A stretch of 64,000 bases of DNA from Volvox africanus. Lineage: Eukaryota > Chlorophyta > Chlorophyceae > Chlamydomonadales > Volvocaceae. The position numbers were made by a program, and so were the translations under genes. Location: NCBI GenBank assembly GCA_030268105.1, contig BSDZ01000020.1, positions 1,690,001-1,754,000 of the forward strand, given 5' to 3'. The notes under the pieces were generated by a model. The model did not search any database and was not told the origin of the DNA. It was given only the letters and a program-made list of their open reading frames with translations. Positions 26,093-37,749 of this stretch are shown in pieces. Every line of letters begins with the position of its first letter. The first letter of the stretch is position 1.

Positions 26093-28853
26093 TAAAGGCG
26101 GATAATGGATATATATATATTAAAGGCGTATATACACACACACACATATATATATGAAAGAGTTATTTCACCATTCTCTATTTCACTGTTAGCGATAAAA
26201 ACAGCGGCACTAACCCATCTCCTAAGATTCACCATGTCCAAGACCCTGTATCATCGGCAGTTTTAAACACACACACACACACACACACACATACACACAC
26301 ACACTCTCTCTCTCTCCACCTCCTTCCCTCCTCCCTATAATACACCCAGTGTCGGGCCTTTCCCGTCCTCCTTCAATCCCCCCGTATGACATATAAGGCC
26401 CACGTAATCCATAACTCACCGGAGATCTCCTCGTACCGCCGTACAATCGGCTTTTGTCGCAGGAAGGCCTGCGCCGCATGCAACGACAGCTTACGAAATC
26501 CCTTCACTCTGATGGAGGTCAGCCGCGTCAGCCGACTGAGATATTTCAGCCCCGCGTCCGTGACTAGGTGGAGGCCGCTGAGAGAGAGCTCCTGCAGGCT
26601 GGATAGCTCACATAGCTGCGCCAGTTCGCCATTCTGGAAGAGGCGGCAACGCGGGGAGAGGGTGGGTGGGAATACGTGTGTGTATAATGTAACAATTACT
26701 TTATCTGGATTAATTCCAAACTGATTCCAAACTGTATGCCAGTGTATGTGTGTGTTTCAGATCTCGTGGCAATTAAGGGCAACGCAATACGAAAAACCCA
26801 CCCCGGGCATACATCCGTACATGACGTACCTCCAGCGCCACGCCGTTGTTCAATGTCAGCTTCCGAAGGCGAGGGAACTGACGTAACAGCGGCACCAAGC
26901 TGCCGTATAGCAAGAAAAAACATGCGTCAAGACAGAGCTCCTGAAGCTCCATCTCGGGAACTTGCGCAGCGGAAGCGGAGACGCTGCTTGCCGCTGGCGT
27001 TGAGATGCCAGCGCCGCCGGCAGCGCTGCGGCGGCGGCGGCGGCATTCCATGCATGGAGTGCCGTCCGCGAGGGCAGAGCCGCTGCCAGCCGCCGGCGGC
27101 TCCTGCCGGGTCGACCGTGGCGGCACCTGCCGCCGGCTAGCATGTGGATTGTAATCGGTTGTGCCACCGCCACCGCCACCAGCCGTCGGCGCACACCTCC
27201 GATAAGGATACGCTTCTGCCTCGGGCTCCTCGGAGTCCACATCTTCATCGGATCTATCGGCGTCGCCAGTCGCTGCCAATGCCGCCGCCGCATTGACGCC
27301 GCCGCTAGCTCCAGAGACACCCGCTCCACGATACCCGACCTCCTCACCACTGCTGCCACCGTCACTGCCTCCGGCGCCGCCGCTCTCATCTTCACTGCTG
27401 CCGCCGGCAACCATAGCCGCTGCCGTACCGCGACCGTCTCTAGAAGGCTCAACAACAGCGGCGGCGGCCGCGCCGTCGTCGCCGGTGCTCATGATGCGAC
27501 GCCGAGGACCTCGCTCCATCAAATGAACGGTGGCGGCGGCGGTGGCGGCTGCTCCTTCGCCGCCTGCTGCTGCTCCGAGACCGTGGCCAGCTTGACCATC
27601 GCCGCCGCCACCGCCGACGCTGAACGGGCTTGGGCTTTCGTCACTACGCCGTCGCCGTCGCCGCAGCCCCCCCCCACAAGCATCGGCCGCCGCCGTGACT
27701 GTACGGAAGGGCTCCTGGCGGCCCGCCGCAACAATTCCCACATCCATTCCGTCCGCATGTGGACATTCCAAATCCAGATCCAATCCATCTGTCACGCGCT
27801 GAGGTTGCCGTGGACCGGCGGCAGCGGCGACGGCAGCCTCAGTGATCTCCTCAGCCGCGATGGCGGCAGGCAGCTGTCGCTGTACGACAGTCGTGTCGGC
27901 CCGCGCGGGCCCGCCACATAGTGGCGACTTTAGATCTTGATCCGGGTTCCAAACACGTGGTTCCGGATCCAGATCTTCAGAAAGCGGTTCCGGCAGCGGC
28001 GACGGCTCCGGAACCCCCTCTGGCAGCACCAGGTTAAGAGCCGTCCAGTAGAGGCGGATGCGGAGCGCGCGAAGGCGCGGGTTGGGATGCACATCGATCA
28101 CGCCCCCCGACCTTCATCGCAATGGACATATGAGTGGCAGCAAGGCGACACCAGGTTACGACAACCGCACGTACCGCACGTACGGCTGCTTATTCATCTA
28201 CAACCGAAGTCGATAAAAATGCCAAAATATAAATCTTTTACCCATGCAAAAACAAAACAAAAACCGAAGTAAGGTAAACATAGACTCCACGCTGCCCCGC
28301 CATCAAAGAATCCGCAAAATAAATTATATGAATCTATTAACTTTCTACATCTAGGAAAATCATTATACAAAGATTAGGATTCGACAATGTAAATTATTCT
28401 AAGAATATGTTAAGAAAATTATCAAATCGACGTTGTAACCTCCCCCTTTAACACGCACATACCCAGACATGCAGACATACACACATACACATACACATAC
28501 ACATAACCGTGTTCAGGCACGACTGTTATGGCACGACTAATATGCCCCTGGAGTTCCAGGTTCTACCCCGACCGTGAGCGGGCTAAAGACCCTAACGTTA
28601 AGGGCAGGGTGCCCCCATGTCGATGGACGGTGACGACCCCAAGTAAAGTGACCTGCGAGCTGACCAGTAGCGGAGTTGACGCCTTAGTTGAATCGGCAGA
28701 TTCCGCTGGATGCTGGTGGTGGGTGCTGAATCTGGGAAAACCACTGATTTCGGAGAAGTCGGCATGGGAGACTGGATGAGGGTGCCCCGAAACACCGGGG
28801 AAGGTAGGGACTGCCAGGTTAGTGGCCATGGGTGATGTACCCCCCTATCCTAC

Positions 28854-28885
<32 letters not shown>

Positions 28886-31800
28886 CTGCTTCGATCGCTG
28901 GACACGAGGAGGGACTCCAAGTTCGGGGGCGCCACCACCGCCACCATCAGCTCCTCGTCGGATGCGCAGTACAGGTCCAGGGAGAGGCTCCGCAGCCCCG
29001 CCAGCTCCGCCACCGCGGGCAGACCGGGCTTGAGGCACTCCACCGGCGCACGCAGATCCAGGGAGGAAAGCCTGCGGGCATGAGGGCGTGTGTGTATGCG
29101 TGTGTGTTAAGAACCGGTCCACGATTGGGAAATGTGAAGTGACGTCATGTTGGCGCACGTACACCTCCTTGCGTCATGTTGGCGCTGCGAGGAAGTCCCC
29201 TCCCCTCCCCTCCCCTCCTGCCCCTCTCCACCCCTCACCTGCTGAAGCCCTGCCAGCACAGCCCGTCCGGCTGCTGAAGGACCTTCGTGCTGCTGGTCTT
29301 GAAAGTCAGCGACTGTGGGAGGGGTAGGAAAGGCGGACGGCAGAAGATTGGAAACCGCAGGCGTAAGCGTGTCACCTACTTGCAGTAAAGGCGGGAAAAG
29401 AGAACGGCATCCACTGACTGACCCAACCCACGGGCCCCCTACCAGCCCCGGCCCCGCCCCGTACCTGCAGCTCTGGCAGGCGGGTACACGTGGGGAGGAA
29501 CTCCGAGGCGCAGCTGCTGTCGCTGTTGACCAGCAGCGCGGTCAAACCGGTCAATCGCTCTAGGGCCTGCGGGGTACGGGAAATGAGCATTTAAAGTGGG
29601 TGTGGGCGAGGACCTCCGTGGCGTAGAACACCACCAACATACATGAATATTCCTCACATACTTAAATTACTTAGAAGGCAAATTAATTTAAATATTATTA
29701 CCTCATCAGTGTCATAAAGGATACGCGTATGCGGGAACACGACGATTGCGATGGTTGGGTCGGCAACCGAATATCGATATTCGGACCTTCGCATATTGCA
29801 TATGTTGCATTCATTAATTATTACTTGTTTATACCCTTTCCCACCCCTTTGTGCATTCCTGTATCCTATGGGTCGGAACTTCCACCACACCTCCCTCCCT
29901 TCGCCCCTCTACAACGGCATTAGGTCTTGGTTATTTCTCGTCTTCCCTCCCTCCTTCCCTCCCTCCCTCCCTCCTTCCCTCCCTCCCTCCTTGTCCCTCC
30001 CTGTCCCTCCCCCCCTCCCTCCCTCCCTCCCTCCCTCCCTCCCTCCCTCCCTCCCTCCCTTCTTCTTGGATTATCCAAGAAGAAGTGCCCTGGGGCCCTC
30101 AGGTCCGTTGTCCCCCCCGCACCTCCGGGTTAGCGAGCTTCTTCACGGCCAGGCAGCGCAGTCTGCCCAGCGGCTCCAGCGCCTCGGGCGCCACCAGCGT
30201 GTCCAAGGTCAGGTCCGTCAAATTGGGCAGGCAGGCGATGGCATCCGTTGTGAGAGCGGGACAGATGTCCGCCTGCGGGGAAGAGCCACAGCCGCAGGAA
30301 AATATTTGGTGTGTTGTTCGACTGGGAGGAAGGGAATGAATGTAAAAAACGTGAGTTCCATTGGGTATCAATTTCTTCCAAATCCAGTTATTCAAGATGT
30401 CAGCAGCGACAGTTTAAGCGGAGTTTTAAGCTCAGAAGATACATACAATGGATTATGGCGGGAGGGGCTTATGATAGGCGAGGAGGGAAGAAAGGAGGGA
30501 GGAAGCAGTACAAACGGATGGGACCAACAGGAGGAGAGGGGAGGGGCGGGGAGGGGAAGACGAACATCGAAACGCTGGTAATGATCGTTGACGAAGCCAG
30601 GACTAACCGTCAAGAATGACTGACTGTTGTCCTCGTCCAAGGCTGCTGCCGACGCGGAGACCCAAGAAAACTAGGTTGCCGCCAAGGCCGCGAATAAATG
30701 CAGGAAAAACTCAATCGAAACCGTCATAAAGTATACTATCGGCCTTGCTGCTGGCGGCGAAAGAAAACCGCGGAAAAAAAGAAGAAAGGAAAACTGAGCT
30801 GACCGCTGGTCGCTATCATGCGCGTTCTCCTCCCAACCCCCCTGTAAAGCATCAAACTAACGCGCCTTGACCCGACCCACCCACCAACCCGTCCCGGGCT
30901 AGCACGACGACCGCGCGCGCGAACTAACCAAGCCAAGCGCGGACCCACGCGAACTCACCTATGGCGGCGGCGGCGGAACCGAAGCAAAGAGCAAAGATGT
31001 GCACATGCAGTCAGCAAGAACGCGCGTTAGTAGCCGAAATGCAAGGTTGCGCAAAGCTACACAGCAGGTCGTGGCAGGGAGAAATGATGCACCCCAGGAA
31101 ACTGTGCAGCTGAAGTGAAGAGGAAAAGTAAAGAAGAAGAAAGCGAAACACAAAATGGGAAAATTTTATAAAAGGGAAGAAAAGTACGGCACAGAAGTAA
31201 GAGCGAGGGGTGGGGCAGCAGTGTTCCCATGGGAACCGCGCAACTCAAGTAGAGGACAGAGGAAGTTAAGAGGTGCGGGAGGGGAGGGAGAGAAAGGGAG
31301 GGGAGGGAAAAGGAGGGGAGGGAAAGGGAAGGGAAGACGAAGGCTGCGATACAGGTTACGCACCTGCAGCTTGCTGAGACGCAGCAGCACCTCTCTGAGG
31401 CCTCCGAGGATCCGGGACGCTGGTGACAATGGCGACGACAAACCCGGTGATGAGGCGACCGGCCCCAACGCTGCTCCTGGATAACCTACCGCTGGCATCA
31501 CCACCACTGCAGCAGCAGCAGCAGGGCAAATATCACCATTGCCACCGTCCCCGGCGACAACTCCCCGGTCTACCGCTACCGAAGTGCGCAGTGTTGCGGC
31601 CACCGCTGTGGCCGGGCTGGCTTCAGCGATGTTTCGAGTCTTTAATGGATGCGGCATGGGCGGGGAGTCACAAACGGACGGCGATCCTCCCGTGGCTTCT
31701 CCATCCGCATCTTCACCTAGGGAGACCATAGTGCGGGTACTGCTAGGACCGGCTCCGACGCGGAGCTGCTGTCCTCTGGAAGGCGGTCGGCCGGCCAGCC

Positions 31801-32440
31801 GAGTGCCAGTGCCGCCAGGCCCTGTGGCTGCGGCTGCAGCCGGACGTGGTCTTGACCGTGCATTGGCTTGCGCGCGTGGGTGAGAGGCGCGTGGGTAAGA
31901 TGTGGCTTTAGCGACCCCGGCAGCTGCTGACCCTCCCTTTCGCCCTCCTCCGGCTACGCCATCTAACCCCCCTCCGGCTACCGCCGCCGTGGCAGCAGCA
32001 GCAGCAGCAGCTGCTGCTGCAGCCTCGCCCTCAACATAGTTGGTTTTATCGTTGTGGTTCTGCTTGAGGGTGACGTTGGAGAGGCAAAGCTCCCGGAGCG
32101 CGGTGAGTTTGCGCAAGGGGGTAAGCATGTGCGTGGAGAGGCCCTCAACGTGGGAGAGATTGAGCTGTGTGAGGTTCGGATAGAGCGTGGCCAGCTTGCT
32201 GAGATCAACGTCTGGTCTCTTGGGCGTCGCATCCTTCAGGCAGTATCGTGCGCAGTGGCTCCAGTCCTTGCAAACCAGCTGTACGACGACGAATTGCTTT
32301 GCGGTCAGCGTTGGCACTATGACGTCAAAAAGTCCATCTGGAGGTGCCTGCCAACTGCGAAACGGCGGTGGCGGTCCGTCCTCTGCGCAAGGTCCTTCCT
32401 CTGTCCGCTTTGTCCGAGCCTTGGCCCGAGGCTGCCCCAT
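24931..32440 (-). CDS. F-box-like leucine-rich-repeat protein
   Basis: Ten exons in minus-strand order: 32440-31364, 30272-30123, 29566-29465, 29312-29239, 29071-28886, 28111-26830, 26633-26420, 25983-25856, 25502-25413, 25134-24931. All have GT/AG borders and phases agree throughout, giving 1168 aa. Residues about 28-65 (PDGLFDVIVPTLTA...LVCKDWSHCAR) look like an F-box. LRR units of the AMN1/FBXL kind follow (LYPNLTQLNLSHVEGL, LTALRELCLSN, LRSLSLDLYC, LQELSLSGLHLVTDAGLKYLS, LRYVALKHLHTIGEGAL). Two long Ala/Gly/acidic low-complexity inserts interrupt the LRRs, within exon 1 and through most of exon 6 (residues 531-957). F-box/LRR proteins usually give substrate specificity to SCF ubiquitin ligases; the substrate is unknown. 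The exon 6 acceptor (ATGAAG|G) has a weak pyrimidine tract. Confidence 0.85.
26041..26110. repeat. AT-cored inverted repeat in LRR intron 7
   Basis: Perfect 19-bp arms (26041-26059 and 26092-26110, ending in CCGCCTTTAA and its complement) flank an (AT)n core. A partial third copy of the arm (TTAAAGGCG) follows at 26120. The shape is that of a small foldback or MITE remnant. Confidence 0.85.
26261..26306. repeat. CA dinucleotide array
   Basis: (CA)n followed by (CT)n in LRR intron 7. Confidence 0.9.
28509..28855 (+). mobile_element. 347-bp dispersed element, copy 1 (in LRR intron 5)
   Basis: Starts GTGTTCAGGCACGACTG and ends CCCCTATCCTACAC. It is nearly identical to copies at 40068 and 44262. 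A tRNA box-B-like GGTTCTACCCC sits at element position 51-61 (28559-28569), where tRNA-derived SINEs carry it; box A is not convincing. Both strands stay open for about 80 codons, but no protein is recognised. It lies between LRR exons 5 and 6, antisense to the gene, and its right end runs into a CATA microsatellite, so target duplications cannot be read here. Confidence 0.75.
29940..30062. repeat. CCCT array in LRR intron 2
   Basis: TCCC tandem of about 120 bp directly next to exon 2. On the coding strand it is (GGGA)n, starting a few tens of bases after the donor. Confidence 0.9.
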
Positions 32441-33355
32441 TTACACTACTGCCACGCAGCAATAAGCCAAGGCAAGGCAAGTTAACGGCCAAAAATCTTA
32501 TTTTAATTTGCTCACACTTAAGATTATCCCGCGCACTACGTCTAGCTTCCCGGAAGCGAACCCTGCTGGTAGCTTGAAAAAAGGGGGTCCCTTGGATAAG
32601 CGCCGTAACGAGAATAGAGTACTCAGAGGTGTAGACTCAAAGGAGTTATTAGCATGTGAATTAACTGCGGCAGGTTAAGGTTGCACCGTTATCGCTCAGT
32701 GGTTTCGTTTTTTTACGACGTTCTGATGCAACAAGGAGCCGATCCGCTGGTGTATTCCATATTTTTACGTCCCCGATGTGAACATCACGTCTTTGTCTAC
32801 TAGTAAATAACTTCGCGTATTTTTCTACTACGTGAAATAGAAAAAGCACGGTATTTTGGATACTGTTGTGCAAGTCCGAAAATAACATCGACGCCATAAT
32901 CTATATTGTCCTTAGGCTTACTGTATAAAATTTATGACCTTGTAATATCAACAACACACTGTGGTCACGTTCAGCACACCGTATATAGGTCACCCCATCG
33001 TGTTGATTGCTCACTCCTGACCATCAAAGCCCATCTTCATAGTCTTGAGACATCATGCTTCCAACAGAAACACAGCGGGGAACTTACGCCCCTGGTACAA
33101 GTGCGTGATGTTGAGGCCGCGCACATGTCGATTATAGTGCTTTTTACCATATCTTCTTTGGCATTACCAGTCATCCCAAACACGATCGGAGGGTATAATA
33201 TTATACCAAAGCTGGCGTGGGGCACATCCGTCCAGCAATCCTTTCACAGCGTTGCCAATTGGGTCAACTGCCGAGTCTTCCCTGGCGGCACCCCTCCCTG
33301 ACACTTTGGATCCCTTATTTCGGACTGCCGTGCAGCCAAGCGAAGCACTGTGAAC
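32441..33355. promoter_or_regulatory. Shared upstream region of two divergent genes
   Basis: The F-box/LRR gene starts leftward at 32440 and the SAXO-HSP70 gene starts rightward at 33356, leaving 915 bp that must contain both promoters and 5' UTRs. No TATA box or known element could be picked out with confidence. Short open frames here carry no motif. Confidence 0.45.
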
Positions 33356-36300
33356 ATGTATGACAGCAATACTGCCAAGTTCGAGCCGTTGCCAGATGGG
33401 CCCTATGAGGCACCGACGATCACCTCCCAATCGGCGGGGCATGAACACTTTGACTCAAGCCGTGAGGTCAAGGTCAAGGATACTTACGGCAGGGAGCTTC
33501 CCGTCACTTCTTATAGGTACGCTTGAAATCTGAATCCGAGCTCGTGGATTCCATCACGACAAATTCGATTCCGAACCCCGTAGAATGCCCGCGCCCCTTT
33601 TCATGGAACCGAGGGAATTTTTCAGTCCGCGAGCTTCTAGCGATGCTGTGGTTCAACCCGTCGGTGCGCCCAAGTCCAAGCGGCATGGAAACGGTATTGC
33701 GGCATCAGCCAACTTAGATTGCAGACCGTCGTTCTGCTGGCAGTACCCATTAGGGCACGTACCCCTGTCCCTGTCGTTTTTACGTGTTCTTGTGCTGATG
33801 GGTCCTTTGTTTGCTGACGGAGGGTGGGTAAAGAGCTCTTGGAGGTGCAGGGTGAAGGGCGATGGGAGGTGGGAGGTGGGAGGGGAGAGGAGGTGGGGCA
33901 GAGGGAATAGATGAAGAGAGGGGGGGAGATGGAGGATGAGGACACGTCGCAACCCATATCAAGACCTACATGTTTGTGAATGTGACTGGGCGCGTTGTGT
34001 CCCCTTAGCCTCTTAAAGGTCATCTCAGAACAGTGGATTTCAGGACGGTGGTTTTCTGATCTCATCTGGGTTGCTGCGTTCCCTCACCCTCCCTCTCCGC
34101 CCTGCCCTGAACCGCCAAAGGATGCTCATTTTCCTCCTCTCCCTCCTCTCGTTCCTCTCCCTCCTCTCCCTCCTCTCCCTCCTTTCCCTTCATCCTCCCC
34201 GCTTTCCTCCCAGTGCGCCACACAGCATCTCAGCTTTGCTGGCCCTGCATAATCATCTTCGGGTGCGCACCGCCCTGATGCATCTCCCTTGAAGGCACTC
34301 GGCGCGCAATGTCGGCAGGGCGATGCGGGAAAACGGACGACCCGTATCGGATATCCACAGCTGTTTCACTGCATTCAATTATCTACAGCTATATTGCCAT
34401 CATATATGCATAAATATATAACTAAACCGTGTGTTCCCCCCTGCGCTATGGTTCGGCCCGGTCAGCAGGGCCCCCGGCGCAAGTTGCCCAGCCACAGTAT
34501 AATACCTAAACACATGTATGTGTATGTAGTACTTGAACTAGATGCGTACAGTCTAATAACCGTAACAATAATAAAGGTGGCCGGGCGTAGAAGAGCATTC
34601 TTTCTTCCATGTTCCCGCCGGTGCTCCCCTCCTCTCGCCTTCCCCTTCCCAACCCCTCAGGGACCATTACCCCTTGAAGGAACCTCCGCAATCCGGTGTG
34701 CCTCTGGAGCTCGCCAGCAGCGGTGCGCCCTTCACAGCGCGTTCCACCTACGATGACGAGTTCTTTGAGAAGCCCCGCATGCCACGTCCTGTGGAGCCCC
34801 TGACGTATACACACCGCCCCGCGCCCATGATCACGGTGCGTGTGTCACCTTGCTTTGGCGCCTGTATGGGTGTGGGTTTGGCTGTGGGGAAGCGCGGGAA
34901 AGACGAATAAACGAGATATGATACCGGGGAAAAGGGGAGGTGAGGAAGACGAATATATGCGAGTGGGAGAGCTATTGGGAGACGCGATTCGATCACAGGC
35001 CCCGGTTTCACGGGCGCCGGGTTGTGGAGGGACTGGACGGAAGAAGTCCAGTATTTTTCATTTTTATTTCAATATTCTTTATTTGTGCTATCTAGAATAT
35101 CTTGTTTTAACGAGTTGCATTCGTGCACTCGCTTTCCCTCCCTGTAGCGCGACACCACCAACCAAGACACTTACCGGCCCTTCGAGGTGGCCGTGGAGCC
35201 CGTGGCGGTGAATACGCGGGAGGCCACCGCCCCTCCCCCCATGGTACCTTCCATATACGACACGACGTACCGCACGCAATATGTGCCCAAGGCGGGAGAG
35301 CCCAGGGTGCCGCCCGGTAAGTGTGTGTGCGTGGGGGAAATTGGCATGGAAGGTGTGTTTGTGTGTGTTGGAGGGGGGGGGGAAGTTGGGGTGAAGCAGG
35401 GGAGGAGTTTGGCGGAAGAGCGAAACTGCCCTCCCCTCCACCATTGATCCCTTCTGGTCTCGTATCGCATTGCCTACTGGCGCGTAACCTCTGCCACGAT
35501 TAGCATGTTGTGTGTTTCTCAACAGCAGGACCGGGTCTCGTCTATTCGCCTTCCCTTCCCCTCCTCCCCCTTCTTGACCTCCTCCCCCTCCCTCACTTGT
35601 ACCCCATGGCGTCAGGCGCCATCCCGCAGAAGGACCCCTTACCCTGGCTCAACGATGGCACCACCTACCGGAACGATTACGTGCCCAAGCCGCTTGCTAT
35701 TCTGCCGCCGCCCGATTACGACCCGTACAAACCGGTTCCATTTGACAGCACGACCGAGTATCGGTGAGCGGATGTGGATGTCCCGCGTCGGCGTCGTCGT
35801 GCCAGAGGGAGAACACAACATGACCGCTAGGGAGGACGAAGGATTTGGAGCATTTCTGCGCCCCATGGTTCGGAAGTTTCACATTATCTCCCTCTCTCCC
35901 TTCCTCCCAATTTCTGGGTTACTGCGCCCCATGGGTCGGTTGGTCGTCATAACCCCTGGCTTCCCGGTTTCCTATCTGATTCTATTCCTTCGTGAATTGC
36001 TGTCAACTTCCTTTCCCATTCACCCCATCATACACGTCCTGATTGCATGTATCATCATGTATCGTATCATTTTATGCGGTATCAACCATACTCAATTTTT
36101 AAATTTTCGATCATATCCAAGAGTGTTAAGCTTGGCAAGCTTGGCAAAACCCCCCCACCCCTACCTGCCGCTTGCTCCGTGGCTGCTCCCCTCTCCCTTG
36201 CGGTTAGCCATGTTTTGCAGCAGCAGCATCTACAGCGGTATCATGCCTCGTTTATTCGTCTCACCCCCCTCTTCCCACCCACCCTACACCCCTCGCCCCC

Positions 36301-37749
36301 AATACGCAGTGCCGAGTACCCAACCAAGGAGAACCCCCCTCAGCTCCCACCCCTCACCGGCGTCCTTTCCCGCGACGGCCTGCAGCTGCCCCTGCCCCGT
36401 CGCTCCTTGGGTGTGGAGTTCGTGCACCGGGGGCAGTCCGACCGCTACTTCGTGCTGCTGCCCAGGACTGTGGACCCGCCCTGCTCCGCGCGGCAGGTGT
36501 TCACCACAGTGCACGACAACCAGGAACAGGTTCGCGCGCGTGTATGTGTGTGTAGGGGGGCTGTGTCGTTGTTGTTGGTTGTGGTAATTTCGTGTGCATG
36601 TGTGTATTAGGGTGTTACACTGTGTGGCATAGGTAAGCATGTTAGGCGATGGCCAAGGGCAGTGAACCTTAATGTGTCTGCGTGGTTATGTGTATGTGTA
36701 TTAATATAATGTATATTATTTATTTGATGTTTTGTTATGGTTATATGTTGGTAGACCGCCTTAACAAAAAAGTCATTCGGGCACCTTCGTTGGTCCCCAT
36801 CCATCTGTCCTGTGTGCGGCGCTCGTTCATTCCCATCCGTCCATCACCTCATTCGTCAGTCATCCGCAGAAACACAATTCCTTTCGTGCTCGCCGGTATT
36901 GTTAAGGAGCCCTCCTCCCTCGTTGCCCCGCTCCTTGCAACAGGCTTGCATCCTCATCCTATACGGCGATGATCCGGTAGCGTCAAATAACACGCTGCTG
37001 GGCCAATTCGACATTGTCAACATCCCGCCCGCACCGAAGGACGTGCCGCGGATTGAGGTGAGTTCTCTCTGGAGCGTGAGGGGTCGGGCGGGTGGGTGAG
37101 GGCGGACTGAACGACGAAGGCAAAAACGCATATGAACGGCATGACGTGGGATTTGGATGCGAGGACTGTTAGTTGGGAAGCAGCCCGGCTTGATCGTCGT
37201 GAACACGCACACGAACCGTTGACATTTAGTTACGACATCACATTTGCATCAAACCTTGTCCAATCGTTGGAAACACAGTTCGTTAAGTTATAACTGCCCT
37301 TGCGCTGACCTCTGGATGGCACTCGGTTATCGCTTCCCCAATCCAGGAGGCTCGGTTCCTTAACCCGCCCTTCCTCCTCTTGACGACCCTCTCCCTGCTT
37401 CGCCTTTCTCCCACCCAACCCCCGCCCGACTCCCCTCCCTCCCGCGGCCGGGCCGCATTCGCAGGTGAGCTTCCGTCTCAATAAGGACCTGTTTCTCACA
37501 GTAGAGGCAAAAGACCTGGATACGGAGCGACACAAGCGATGGTGGGTCGGATTGGATGTGGAGAAACGAATGCCTGCCTTAGCACCCTATGATTGGCAAA
37601 ACGAATCGTGGTTGGTGGTGAAGGCAGAGGAAAGCGGGTGGAGGCGGTTGCGCCTGCGGTTGGGTGCACCCGATCGGGTACGACCGGGATCGAGTACGGC
37701 TTTCTCAGCACAGATTAAGGATGTGACTGATGCGTCTGTGTACCTGTAA
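33356..37749 (+). CDS. SAXO-type Mn-repeat protein fused to HSP70 substrate-binding domain
   Basis: Exons 33356-33516, 34661-34835, 35148-35316, 35616-35763, 36310-36529, 36944-37057, 37465-37749 agree in phase and give 423 aa. Five Mn-like repeats occupy residues about 50-230: TSYRDHYPLKEPP (across splice 1), STYDDEFFEKP, TTYRTQYVPK, TTYRNDYVPKP, TEYRAEYPTKENPP (across splice 4). They match the stabilizer-of-axonemal-microtubules family. Residues about 250-355 follow HSP70 SBD-beta in order: RRSLGVEF, LLPRTVDPP, RQVFTTVHDNQ, ILILYGDDP, NNTLLGQFDI, NIPPAPKDVPRIEVSF, LFLTVEAKD. The ATPase domain and helical lid are absent. A 68-residue tail (WLVVKAEESGWRR and so on) is unrecognised. A flagellar doublet or basal-body protein that holds or recruits a client or chaperone is inferred. 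The splice-spanning repeats make the model strong. Confidence 0.88.

Noticed and set aside
27142..27921. 259-codon plus-strand frame
   Set aside because: Antisense shadow of GC-rich exon 6 of the LRR gene.
28509..28855. About 80-codon frames on both strands of the 347-bp element (also at 40068 and 44262)
   Set aside because: Neither strand resembles a known protein, and the copies look non-coding; conservation reflects recent copying.
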